In this document: piece by piece, positions 50,706 through 59,117 of the stretch
How positions within the stretch are numbered: position 1 is the first letter of the stretch
Layout: each line of letters begins with the position of its first letter
Assembly: GCF_024204685.1 (NCBI RefSeq)
Contig: NZ_CP100350.1
Span: 1,776,501-1,840,500 of the forward strand
Reading direction: 5' to 3'
Length of the DNA: 64,000 nucleotides
From: Gilvimarinus sp. DA14
GTDB taxonomy: Bacteria > Pseudomonadota > Gammaproteobacteria > Pseudomonadales > Cellvibrionaceae
The notes under the pieces: generated by a model
Seen by the model: only the letters and a program-made list of their open reading frames with translations
The model's database searches: none
Told to the model about the DNA's origin: nothing
Position numbers and translations under genes: made by a program

Positions 50706-53165
50706 CTACAAGTATTTACTCCAACTGCCGTAATCGCCTTTTACCGACAGCTTTACGCAGGAAAGCCCCACCAATATCGCGCCACAAACACCGGCATTGA
50801 CCAGCGACACCAGCGGTGCTCCACTGACTAACAAGGCAGCTGGCAACAGCAAACCCAAAGGCACTAACAACCAGCGCACAGGTCTCGCCACCTCGGCAAA
50901 AACGCACACGGCCACGGTAATGACCAACGAACCGATAATATGATCCCAGTTGGCCACGGCGCCTTCTGCACCCAGAGTAAGACGGGTAAACATCAGCCAA
51001 ATACCAATAGCAATGGCCGCCAGCATGGACCAGGGCAAGGTTACCCCACCGGCGAACATATCTTTCAGCACGACGCCTGGTGGGCGCGCGAAGTCATCCT
51101 GCAACAAGTCAGTTTTGCCATCGTCGGTATCACCGGTAAAAAAGATTTTTAGCACCGGTCTTCCGGCCTTATGACGGCGCTTTAAAAACTGAAAAGTTGC
51201 CACCAGTTCATCCAGCGAGTAGGGAATTTGCAGCAGCATAGCCGCCGCCCCAATCAGACACAGAGTGCACCAAGTGCCGATCACAATCGGCTGGATAATA
51301 ATAAAAGTAATCGACACCACCCCGAGCGGCACAATCATAAAACCAAACAGGGTGACCAGCCAGGGCATAGTCCGCCAGCGTCGGTTAGAACCTAGCAAGC
51401 CTGTGAGAATTTCCAGAGCGTAGGTCATGGCACCGATACCGGCATCCGGTACCGGCCAGGCTTCTGAAACCTCGGAGGTAATAATTTCTTCGGTGCCGTT
51501 TTTCGGGTTAGCGCCGCCCATAAAAAACGGCTCCCAAACGCTGTCGATGTGCCCCAACTGATAGGCCGTTAGATAACGAGAGACAAAAAAGCCAACAAAC
51601 GCCAGAATAATAATAGGCGCGCGCTGAAACCAACTCGAGGGGTTAACATCCCAACCTGGCGGAATGGTCGGGCCTGTCATTTGCGCCACCGGCGCAATGC
51701 CAGGAGTGGGAGGCACTAACACGGCAAAGCCGATAGCCAGTATCCCGACAATAGTCGAATTCAGGTAACCGGCGGCACTGGGTGTCCACAACGCGAGCGG
51801 CGCAAACAACAACCACAGGCCCACTATGGTGCTGCCCCAGCGCGCCCAACTGTGACGAAAGCTGAGCGCCAAAAACGAAAAAACCAATAACAGCGAACCG
51901 CTGATGTAATCATTGAAGGCCAGGTGCTGATCGGCATAGCCCATCACCGGCGGTGAGGTGATTAACCAAGCACCGAGGCCCATATTTAAAAACGGTGCCC
52001 ACAAAGACTGACGGTGTTGCTGGCGTCTTTCGGCATCAAAGCGCTGCAGCATCTTATCCGGGTTTTGCTGCTTTTCGGCGGCACCAAGCATGTCATCAGT
52101 GGGTGTAATGCCATTGGCCTTATACCAACCGAGCGGGTCTTTTTTCAGGTTTTCAATCAGTATTTCTAATCTGCTATCCAGTCTGTGCTCGGCCTGCCAA
52201 TCCAACTCCTGTTTTGCTTTAGAGCAATCCAACTCGTAATGGTCCGACGCCATTTCCACCATAAACGGACGAATAAATGGTTTTTCACCCTTATCGAAGT
52301 CGTCGGGCACCACGGGCTCGGATTTAGCTTCCAACCAGGCCCCCGCTTTGGCGAACGGCTGCGGTACCTGCATGGTTTGCCACTCGCGCTCGCCGTGCAG
52401 CAACTCACCAATGCGATTCTGCAAGGCTTCGTAACTGAGGGTAATTTCCTCGCCGGCAAGAAGGTAATGCCGCTCGGGCAATTGCGCTCGTCTATCCACC
52501 GCGCGGGCAAACAGTGCCTGCATATCCTCACTGTGTAAAAACGCCTGACCGGCACCAGTGTTACCGGAATACAAATGACTTTTAAAACCCTGCTTGTAAA
52601 TCCGCGCAATTTGGTGGGCCAGTGTGGGCACACAGGTGTGTTCGTTATATAGGCCCGCCAAGCGCAAAATGCTAAACGGCATGGTCGCCTCATCGGCAAT
52701 AAGCGCTTCTACTTCGGCCTTGGATTTTGGATACACCCAACCGGGCGCGATAGGCGAGTCTTCGTCAATCTTGTGACCCGGCACGCCCGGCTCGTGGACC
52801 AACATAGTACTGGCATAGAAAAAACGCTCTACCGTGAAATCCTGCAAACCATGTAATAAGTGATGAGTGCCATCCACATTCACCTTTTGGTACAGGGGCG
52901 ACTCTTCACCGCTAAAATCGAAATAGGCAGCTAGGTGAATCACCGCAGCAATCTTGTCGCCGAACTCCTGGCGACATTTAGCCAGAGCCAAGGTAACGGA
53001 ATCTTGCGACGTTAAATCGAGGGTAAAACTGGCGTCGGCGTCATTGGCGGGCTTTTGGTCTAAGCCGACCACCGTGTAGCCGGGCCGCAGTACTTCACAG
53101 AGCGCTGTACCGAGATTACCGGCGCAGCCAGTAATCAGTACGATAGGTTTGTCGAGTTCAGCCAT
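50706..53165 (-). CDS. fusion of NAD-dependent epimerase/dehydratase, SPW-repeat and VKOR-like membrane domains
   Basis: 819 residues. Residues 1-345 are an extended SDR: GCAGNLG (13-19) binds NAD and Tyr145/Lys149 (YPKSK) are catalytic. Residues about 388-485 are a four-helix SPW-repeat pair (LNMGLGAWLITSPPVMG; GLWLLFAPLALWTPS). Residues about 515-670 are VKOR-like, with only the CxxC Cys633/Cys636 (GTWCTLC) evident; the second loop Cys pair of bacterial VKOR is not obvious. Four further membrane segments end the protein. A redox-linked envelope role is possible; substrate unknown. It is monocistronic. Confidence 0.82.
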   Translation of the reverse strand: MAELDKPIVLITGCAGNLGTALCEVLRPGYTVVGLDQKPANDADASFTLDLTSQDSVTLALAKCRQEFGDKIAAVIHLAAYFDFSGEESPLYQKVNVDGTHHLLHGLQDFTVERFFYASTMLVHEPGVPGHKIDEDSPIAPGWVYPKSKAEVEALIADEATMPFSILRLAGLYNEHTCVPTLAHQIARIYKQGFKSHLYSGNTGAGQAFLHSEDMQALFARAVDRRAQLPERHYLLAGEEITLSYEALQNRIGELLHGEREWQTMQVPQPFAKAGAWLEAKSEPVVPDDFDKGEKPFIRPFMVEMASDHYELDCSKAKQELDWQAEHRLDSRLEILIENLKKDPLGWYKANGITPTDDMLGAAEKQQNPDKMLQRFDAERRQQHRQSLWAPFLNMGLGAWLITSPPVMGYADQHLAFNDYISGSLLLVFSFLALSFRHSWARWGSTIVGLWLLFAPLALWTPSAAGYLNSTIVGILAIGFAVLVPPTPGIAPVAQMTGPTIPPGWDVNPSSWFQRAPIIILAFVGFFVSRYLTAYQLGHIDSVWEPFFMGGANPKNGTEEIITSEVSEAWPVPDAGIGAMTYALEILTGLLGSNRRWRTMPWLVTLFGFMIVPLGVVSITFIIIQPIVIGTWCTLCLIGAAAMLLQIPYSLDELVATFQFLKRRHKAGRPVLKIFFTGDTDDGKTDLLQDDFARPPGVVLKDMFAGGVTLPWSMLAAIAIGIWLMFTRLTLGAEGAVANWDHIIGSLVITVAVCVFAEVARPVRWLLVPLGLLLPAALLVSGAPLVSLVNAGVCGAILVGLSCVKLSVKGDYGSWSKYL

Positions 53166-53304
53166 GATTGCAGTCCCTGATAGATAATCGGCGATAATCG
53201 ATTGCGGTTATCCAAAGGGAAAAGCAAAAACTGATCCCAGGCGATATAGGGACTAAATGCTGGTTATGAGGCGAAGTTTTTGTAAAAGCTGCAAGAGTGA
53301 AGCG

Positions 53305-54540
53305 TTACTGCTCACTGTTATGCAAAATTGTCTCAATGTCGACGCCCAGCGTTAACACCCCCAAAGGTTCGCCGGCAACGTCCAATCGCAAACTCATTTG
53401 CACCTGAAATCGGTGGGTGGAATGGTCGTAGACTACCTCGTCAAAAAACCACTGCTTTTCAGGCTGGTGAAACCCCTGCTGAAATTTCACCTCGTCGCCC
53501 TGGTAGTAATCCGAGGTAAAGGGTACGGCGGCGATATTGCGACCCTGAGTATCGATCACTATCACTTCATTAATGACAGCCGTTTCCGCCTGCCACGGAA
53601 CCAATGCCGCCATCAGAGACGCGTCCAACATCGCCAGCAAAGCATCGCTGTTTTTTTCGCGATAATCGCTGCGCCATTTGATATCAAAGCGCTGAATAAC
53701 TTCTTCACTCAAGGGGCCAAGATCGGCGCGGCGCACCAATGCATGCTGCAGAGCCGCCCGGCTCAATAATTCATCGACCTGGGGCTGCAGCTTTTCCACT
53801 ATTATCTGCTGCTCCGCCTCGCTTAGGGCGAAGCCCTCCGGTGCGCACAGATGCACATGACGATTAAATTGCGATAAAAAGTCGGGATGACGGGTGATAA
53901 ACTCCTTGCCAAAATAAACCCCCAGAGGCATATACCGATCAAACTGGGCGTGGTAGCGCTGCGGCGCAATATCAAGTGAGTGCGCCGCTTTTTCAAAGTG
54001 TTGCCTGTCTGCAAGAATCACCTCCACTCGACCGGCATAGAGCATTTTCAGCATCTGTGGCAAGTCTTGTGCAGTTATGTAATTAGCATCGCCATTCAGG
54101 TCAAACCACAATTGCTGGTGACTGCCGAGAATGGCGCCCTTGCGCATGCTGGACGGGTCGGCTGAAAACTCGGTATCGCTGCGAGTAAACCAATACCATT
54201 TTTGCAAAATAAGCGGATCAGAGAGGGTGGCGAACTCGTCTAACTCCGGATCGGGCATGGCGGTAAAAAAGCCATCGGTAGTGCCCGTACGAACCTCTTG
54301 CTGCGCCCGGCGCCATGGCTGGTAGAGTATTTTCGGCTGATAAGGGAGGTGGGAAAAAATACAATCGATATGAGTGAGCACGCCAATCTGCTCACGGGGC
54401 TTGCGCTCGGCCGAATAGGCCGACTGAGCATTGGTGCCCAACACTACGGGTATGGAATCTGTGACTCCCTCACTAACACCATCGGCCATTACCAATGGAG
54501 CCAGCGCAGGGATTAGCAAAGCTGCTACAACCCAGCGCAC
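53305..54540 (-). CDS. periplasmic substrate-binding-like protein
   Basis: 411 residues from a GTG at 54540 with GAGG upstream; signal peptide 1-19. Residues about 30-235 look like a family 3 solute-binding fold (WRRAQQEVRTGTTDGFFTAMPDPEL; GAILGSHQQLWFD; LKMLYAGRVEVILADRQ). Residues about 255-411 resemble a PDC/Cache-type sensor (VINEVIVIDTQGRNIAAVPFTSDYYQGDE; QVQMSLRLDVAGEPLGVLTLGVD). No membrane anchor, GGDEF or kinase follows, and no ABC permease is nearby, so it may sense rather than transport. The domain pair is unusual. Confidence 0.7.
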   Translation of the reverse strand: MRWVVAALLIPALAPLVMADGVSEGVTDSIPVVLGTNAQSAYSAERKPREQIGVLTHIDCIFSHLPYQPKILYQPWRRAQQEVRTGTTDGFFTAMPDPELDEFATLSDPLILQKWYWFTRSDTEFSADPSSMRKGAILGSHQQLWFDLNGDANYITAQDLPQMLKMLYAGRVEVILADRQHFEKAAHSLDIAPQRYHAQFDRYMPLGVYFGKEFITRHPDFLSQFNRHVHLCAPEGFALSEAEQQIIVEKLQPQVDELLSRAALQHALVRRADLGPLSEEVIQRFDIKWRSDYREKNSDALLAMLDASLMAALVPWQAETAVINEVIVIDTQGRNIAAVPFTSDYYQGDEVKFQQGFHQPEKQWFFDEVVYDHSTHRFQVQMSLRLDVAGEPLGVLTLGVDIETILHNSEQ

Positions 54541-54649
54541 AGGTGACTACCTCGGCTATGTCATTATTGTCTTTTGAGTATAGCAGCCGATCGGCTAAGC
54601 ACAGCCAGAAAAAGTGTGGCCCGGCCGGGCCACAAACGGGGGAGTATGT

Positions 54650-55129
54650 TTAAGCCTGCTTGCTGCGCTTAATTTGCGGCAGAAAGTGCCACTCCTCTAA
54701 GCCCACTGGCAAATCGCTGGGCAAGCTAAGTAAATAGAGGGCCATATCTTTTACCCGACCGCTGACATTTACCTCGACACTGCCGTTAAGCAAGGCGCTT
54801 TTGAATGAACCGGGTTTGCAGATATCCACCAAAACGGTGTTTTCACCACGCTGGTCAGTGTAACGCAGGGCAAGCTGCAGTGGCCGCGAGCAGCCTTGGG
54901 GCAAGCGCAGCCAAACCGCTAAATCGTAGACACCGGTCCACTGACCAGCAGGCTTCCAGCTGGCGTGGGTGCTCAGCATTGAGGCGGGAATATCGGTCAC
55001 CCGCTTGTCCCGAATTTTTGCCGTGGGCACAGCAACCGGCGTTGTGGGCGCGCTGGGGGGGATTGCGCTGGCGCCAGAGTGTTGCATGGTTTCGGTAGCC
55101 GCTTGAACAGGTTTGCGATTAAACAGCAT
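54650..55129 (-). CDS. hypothetical protein
   Basis: 159 residues. GGAGCACAAG precedes the ATG. The first 50 residues are Ala/Pro/Ser-rich and probably disordered; about 55-150 is a beta-rich domain (GVYDLAVWLRLPQGCSRPLQLALRYTD in part; VEVNVSGRVKDMALYLLSL). The pattern resembles the carbohydrate-binding-like beta sandwich, but I do not recognise a family. No signal peptide is seen. It stands between the binding-protein-like gene and the divergent nhaD gene. Confidence 0.7.
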   Translation of the reverse strand: MLFNRKPVQAATETMQHSGASAIPPSAPTTPVAVPTAKIRDKRVTDIPASMLSTHASWKPAGQWTGVYDLAVWLRLPQGCSRPLQLALRYTDQRGENTVLVDICKPGSFKSALLNGSVEVNVSGRVKDMALYLLSLPSDLPVGLEEWHFLPQIKRSKQA

Positions 55130-55332
55130 CTTGTGCTCCAGAGTTCGTTGATATAGCCAGTTGGAGCAACCTTAGCACCGCTAGACGAGGTAAAAATGTG
55201 ATATATCCGGCATTGTCAGCGCCGTCTCGGGGAGGTTGCGATATTGGGTGACAAGCGTTACCCGGAGCGTGAATGGTAGCGCTATCAAAGCGTTTCTAAG
55301 GCTAGATGACAAAATGATGACAGCTTACAGCG

Positions 55333-55360
55333 TTTACGGCTGAAGGGTTCATGTTAGAAT
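55333..55360 (+). promoter_or_regulatory. candidate nhaD promoter
   Basis: TTTACG (55333-55338) and TAGAAT (55355-55360) are separated by 16 bases. Transcription would begin near 55367, exactly where the first arm of the leader stem starts. The 338 bp gap between the neighbouring genes holds this promoter and the leader. Confidence 0.5.
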
Positions 55361-55366
55361 ACGCGC

Positions 55367-55467
55367 CCTCTGGACTCCTGTGATCAGGCCTTAGAGAGTC
55401 GGCAAAGATCGACCCAAGGTGGAGCCGCCCCAGAGTAACTGCCACACTAACAACCACTGGAATTTAC
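55367..55467 (+). ncRNA. structured 5' leader of nhaD, candidate cation riboswitch
   Basis: CTCTGG (55368-55373) pairs with CCAGAG (55430-55435). Inside are CCTG-TGAT-CAGG (55377-55388), ACTC/GAGT (55374-55377 with 55396-55399; one base is shared with the small hairpin) and CGGC/GCCG (55400-55403 with 55424-55427). The outer stem ends 32 bases before the start codon. Na+- and Li+-sensing riboswitch classes are known upstream of cation transporter genes; I cannot match this sequence to a class from memory, so the call is structural. Confidence 0.45.
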
Positions 55468-56913
55468 ATGTCTACCAACACCTATCGCGCTAGCGCGCTG
55501 CTTGGGGTGTGTCTGCTATTGCTGTCCGGACAAACCCTCGCCGCCACCGGCACCATCGACCTCACCACCAGCGGCGTCGGCTACTTCGCCCTCGTGCTTT
55601 TCGCCATTGCCTACATTGTGGTGATGCTGGAGGAAAAGCTCCACCTGCGTAAATCCAAACCCGTTCTGGTTGCCGCCGGTATCATCTGGATGTGCATTGG
55701 CTGGGTCTACACTCAGGCGGGACTGTCCCACGATGCCGAGCACGCCTTCCGCCATACGCTGCTGGAATTTGCCGAGCTGATGCTTTTTTTGCTGGTGGCG
55801 ATGACCTACATCAACGCCCTGGAAGAGCGCCGATTATTTGATGTATTGCGCGCCTGGATGGTACGCAAAGGCTTTAACTACAAAACTCTGTTCTGGCTGA
55901 CCGGCTTTTTGTCGTTTTTTATCTCGCCTATCGCCGACAACCTGACCACCGCGCTGTTGATGTGCGCGGTGATTGTTAAAGTGGCCGGCGACGATAATCG
56001 GTTTATTAATCTGTGCTGCGTGAACGTGGTGGTAGCCGCAAACGCGGGCGGCGCCTTCAGCCCCTTTGGCGACATTACCACGCTGATGGTATGGCAGGCG
56101 GGCATTGTCGAGTTCCAGGAATTCCTCGCCCTGTTTTTGCCCTCGCTGGTTAACTTTATCATTCCGGCCGCGATTATGAGTTTCTTTGTCGAGAACCGTA
56201 AGCCGGTCGCGGTAGAAGAAGATGTAGAGTTAAAACGCGGCGCGCTGCGTATTCTCTCGCTGTTTTTACTGACAATTCTGACAGCAGTACTATGCCACCT
56301 GCTGCTGCACCTGCCGCCGGTACTGGGCATGATGACCGGCTTGGGTTATCTGCAATTTTTTGGCTACTTTCTGCGTCGCACCCTGCCGGGCTCACTGGCG
56401 CGCAAACGCGCCCTGGCCGAACGCGCCGGCGACCAGCAAGCTCTGGAGCGTTTAGGGGGCGTGGTTCCCTTTGATGTCTTTAACCGCGTGGCGCGCGCCG
56501 AGTGGGACACCTTACTGTTCTTCTACGGGGTGGTCATGTGCGTGGGCGGTCTGGGCTATATGGGCTATCTGGCCTATATGTCCGAGGTGCTGTACACGGG
56601 TCTGGGTGCCACTCAGACCAATATTATCCTGGGTGTCGCCTCGGCGCTTATCGATAATATTCCGGTGATGTTTGCGGTGCTAACCATGGAGCCAGAGATG
56701 TCTCACGGTCACTGGCTGTTGATTACCCTCACCGCCGGTACGGGCGGTAGCCTGCTGTCCATCGGCTCCGCCGCCGGTGTCGCTCTGATGGGCCAGGCCC
56801 GAGGAAAATACACCTTCTTTGGCCACCTAAAGTGGACACCAGTCATCGCCCTCGGCTACGCCGCCAGTGTGGCATTACACCTGTGGTTAAACGCGGGAAT
56901 GTTCGCGCACTGA
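55468..56913 (+). CDS. nhaD: sodium:proton antiporter
   Basis: 481 residues with a cleaved or membrane N-terminus (LLGVCLLLLSGQTLAATG) and about twelve membrane segments. Family motifs are FLSFFISPIADNLTTALLMCAV, NAGGAFSPFGDITTLMVWQ and VASALIDNIPVMFAVL, whose Asp and Asn residues handle the ions. NhaD exports Na+ or Li+ in exchange for H+ and is common in marine and alkaliphilic bacteria. TGGAATTTAC precedes the ATG. Its stop codon is the first three bases of a heptamer repeat. Confidence 0.95.
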   Translation: MSTNTYRASALLGVCLLLLSGQTLAATGTIDLTTSGVGYFALVLFAIAYIVVMLEEKLHLRKSKPVLVAAGIIWMCIGWVYTQAGLSHDAEHAFRHTLLEFAELMLFLLVAMTYINALEERRLFDVLRAWMVRKGFNYKTLFWLTGFLSFFISPIADNLTTALLMCAVIVKVAGDDNRFINLCCVNVVVAANAGGAFSPFGDITTLMVWQAGIVEFQEFLALFLPSLVNFIIPAAIMSFFVENRKPVAVEEDVELKRGALRILSLFLLTILTAVLCHLLLHLPPVLGMMTGLGYLQFFGYFLRRTLPGSLARKRALAERAGDQQALERLGGVVPFDVFNRVARAEWDTLLFFYGVVMCVGGLGYMGYLAYMSEVLYTGLGATQTNIILGVASALIDNIPVMFAVLTMEPEMSHGHWLLITLTAGTGGSLLSIGSAAGVALMGQARGKYTFFGHLKWTPVIALGYAASVALHLWLNAGMFAH

Positions 56914-57062
56914 ACGCTGAACGCTGAACGCTGAACGCTGAACGCTGAACGCTGAACGCTGAACGCTGAACGCTGAACGCTGAACGCTGAACGCTGAACG
57001 CTGAACGCTGAACGCTGAACGCTGAACGCTGAACGCTGAACGCTGAACGCTGAACGCTGAAC
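56911..57062. repeat. tandem heptamer repeat (TGAACGC)n
   Basis: About 21.7 uninterrupted copies of TGAACGC (152 bp). The first TGA is the nhaD stop codon. Each unit shifts frame, so all three frames of the plus strand meet TGA within 21 bases; on the minus strand it reads as a periodic peptide that is not a gene. Confidence 0.97.
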
Positions 57063-57541
57063 AAAATTATGTGGCGGGGCGCTTGCACCTTTCAAGCCCC
57101 CGCACACCGATAGTATTCTCCCCAGCCCAAGTCGGGGCGCAACCTCGCGACAAACAACCATTTCCCCAGATCGGGTTGTCAGGTTACGGTGCGATAACCT
57201 GGATTAATAAACAACCGAGCTATTTGATCTACATCCATCAGTCAGCCAAAGTGGTCTAAGGCTCTCTCGCAGCCTCACGTACAGGCCGCAACACTCGGCT
57301 GCTGTTTAACTTATTTGTAACTTCGGACGGTGCGCCGCCGCAGCCCCTACCCCACTTGGCAGACGCCGTGATTGATCGCCGTCAGTGTCATACGATGTAA
57401 TAGAAATCTGGCGCCCGAAAGAGTATTCTGGTGCCAAGTTGAGCAATATAGCTCCGGGGCAAAAGGTTGGCCGCCACCGGCGGTCAGGCCCGTGTATTGC
57501 CGCCCTCCCCTATCACTGACTCACAATTCGCTCGTTTGGTT
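57063..57541. other. gene-free region after the heptamer array
   Basis: 479 bp in which I find no convincing gene, RNA or strong terminator. A partly palindromic AGGTTACGGTGCGATAACCT lies at about 57180-57199. The promoter of the following three genes should be in the right half; I cannot point to it. Confidence 0.5.
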
Positions 57542-58354
57542 ATGTTTTACTACTTCGGCTTTGGTTCCAATATGAGTCTACTCTCTCTAAGAGCCAAGGG
57601 AGTAGAGCCGCTGGCATCGCAACGAGCTGTATTGTCCGGGTGGCAGCTACGCTTCAATGTGCAACACTTCTTCCGACACGAGGGAGGCGTGGGCAACATC
57701 GAGTACACCGGCAACCGAGGCGACCGGGTTCTCGGTGTGCTGCACCAATGCCCGGATGAGGCACTTGAACGTCTGGACGCCGCCGAGGCCTATGGCCACG
57801 GCTACGACCGCGTCGAGATCAATGTCGAGCCCCATAACCACTCACCTGCAGGCCCCCGAACCATCCCGGCGCTGACCTATATTGGCATGCCCGAGTTTAT
57901 CGATAACCGGCGCCTGCCCAGTCGCCGTTACCTGAACATTATCCTGGAAGGCGCCCGGCAAGCTGAGTTGGACGAGGACTATATTCGCAGGCTGGCCGAG
58001 CACCCGGTGCATCCGCTGGAAAGCTACCCGCCCTTCGTGCCGCCGGCGGGAGACTACCCCACCTTTGACCGGGATTCGCTGTCCGAGCAGCCGCTTTATA
58101 CCGCGCTCTATGGCGCGGTCTTTGATATGTCGCAGGCACGGCCATTGCACGAGTTTCTCAAAAGTTTTTTTGGCGGCAAGGATATGACGCTGTTCCACCT
58201 CAGACGGCTGGACAGCAGCCTGCTGGACGAAACCACAGAAGACATTCGCAACGAACGCCTGAACTACGCCCAAAAGCAATACCTCAACGCCTACCTCAAT
58301 GAGTACGCCCGGGAGTATCGCTATGTGGGTCGCTATGATTATCATAAAGATTAG
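57542..58354 (+). CDS. gamma-glutamylcyclotransferase family protein
   Basis: 270 residues. The start at 57542 begins MFYYFGFGSNMS, with the family's substrate-binding YxFGSNM-type motif at once. LGVLHQCPDEALERLDAAEAYGHGYDR provides the conserved Glu region. The length exceeds the 110-180 residues of the core domain: residues about 170-270 form an extra C-terminal part (GAVFDMSQARPLHEFLKSFFGGKDM). Reaction of the core family is release of 5-oxoproline from gamma-glutamyl compounds, but many members are uncharacterised. It starts a run with the next two genes. Confidence 0.82.
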   Translation: MFYYFGFGSNMSLLSLRAKGVEPLASQRAVLSGWQLRFNVQHFFRHEGGVGNIEYTGNRGDRVLGVLHQCPDEALERLDAAEAYGHGYDRVEINVEPHNHSPAGPRTIPALTYIGMPEFIDNRRLPSRRYLNIILEGARQAELDEDYIRRLAEHPVHPLESYPPFVPPAGDYPTFDRDSLSEQPLYTALYGAVFDMSQARPLHEFLKSFFGGKDMTLFHLRRLDSSLLDETTEDIRNERLNYAQKQYLNAYLNEYAREYRYVGRYDYHKD

Positions 58355-58363
58355 GAAGCCCTT

Positions 58364-59098
58364 ATGAATCAATCCACCCCCAATGCTTTCCCGCCCGCGC
58401 TGGCACACGGCGCCATCGAAGAGGTATTCACCGATGTGTTTTGCGTTAGCGGTGCCATGGAAACGGTACTCATGGATATGGACTGGCGCTTCAGCCGGAA
58501 TATGACCGTGGTCCGCGACGGCGATCGATTGATCCTGATCAACACCGTTCGCCTGGATGACAATGGGCTCGCCCAGCTGGAACAGCTCGGCGAGATCACC
58601 GATGTCATCCGGCTGGGGGCATTGCACGACCGCGACGACGCTTTCTACCTTGACCGTTATCAGGCCAGGCACTGGGTGATGCCAGGTATAGAGACCGACC
58701 CCGGCCACTCGGCCCAACCGCTCGAGCAGACTTCGGCTCTGCCCATCAGCGATGCCTCCCTGTTTGCGTTCGAAACTTCCAATATCCCCGAGGGGATAAT
58801 CAAGCTGCAACGCGACGGCGGCATCCTGATCGCCTGCGACGCCCTGCAAAACTGGCTGAGCCCCGACGAGCACTTTTGCGATGCCAGCCGGGAGCGAATG
58901 GAAAGCATGGGCTTCTTTACGCCGGCCAACGTCGGCCCGGTGTGGTATCAGGTAGCGGAACCGAAGGCTGAAGACTTCCATCGCCTGAAGGCACTGGAGT
59001 TCAAACACGCCCTGTGCGGTCACGGTGAGCCATTGCGCGATAACGCCCACGAGGCATTCGGCGCAACTTTTGATCGGTTGTTCCAACAGGCCGACTGA
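58364..59098 (+). CDS. metallo-beta-lactamase-like fold protein of unknown function
   Basis: 244 residues, nine bases after the previous gene, with AGGAAGCCCTT before the ATG. The order of elements (RNMTVVRDGDRLILINTVRLDD; DVIRLGALHDRDDAFYLDRY; GILIACDALQNWL; HALCGHGEPLRDNAHEAF) follows an MBL fold, but the HxHxDH metal motif is reduced to LGALHDRDD, so metal binding may be altered or lost. The resemblance is to MBL-like proteins such as DUF4336. Function unknown. Confidence 0.7.
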   Translation: MNQSTPNAFPPALAHGAIEEVFTDVFCVSGAMETVLMDMDWRFSRNMTVVRDGDRLILINTVRLDDNGLAQLEQLGEITDVIRLGALHDRDDAFYLDRYQARHWVMPGIETDPGHSAQPLEQTSALPISDASLFAFETSNIPEGIIKLQRDGGILIACDALQNWLSPDEHFCDASRERMESMGFFTPANVGPVWYQVAEPKAEDFHRLKALEFKHALCGHGEPLRDNAHEAFGATFDRLFQQAD

Positions 59099-59117
59099 CT
59101 CTGCCGAGAGATGCGTG

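Noticed and set aside
56843-57161. Two minus-strand frames of 81 and 101 codons with a periodic SVQRSAF peptide
   Set aside because: They arise only from the heptamer array and the antisense of nhaD.
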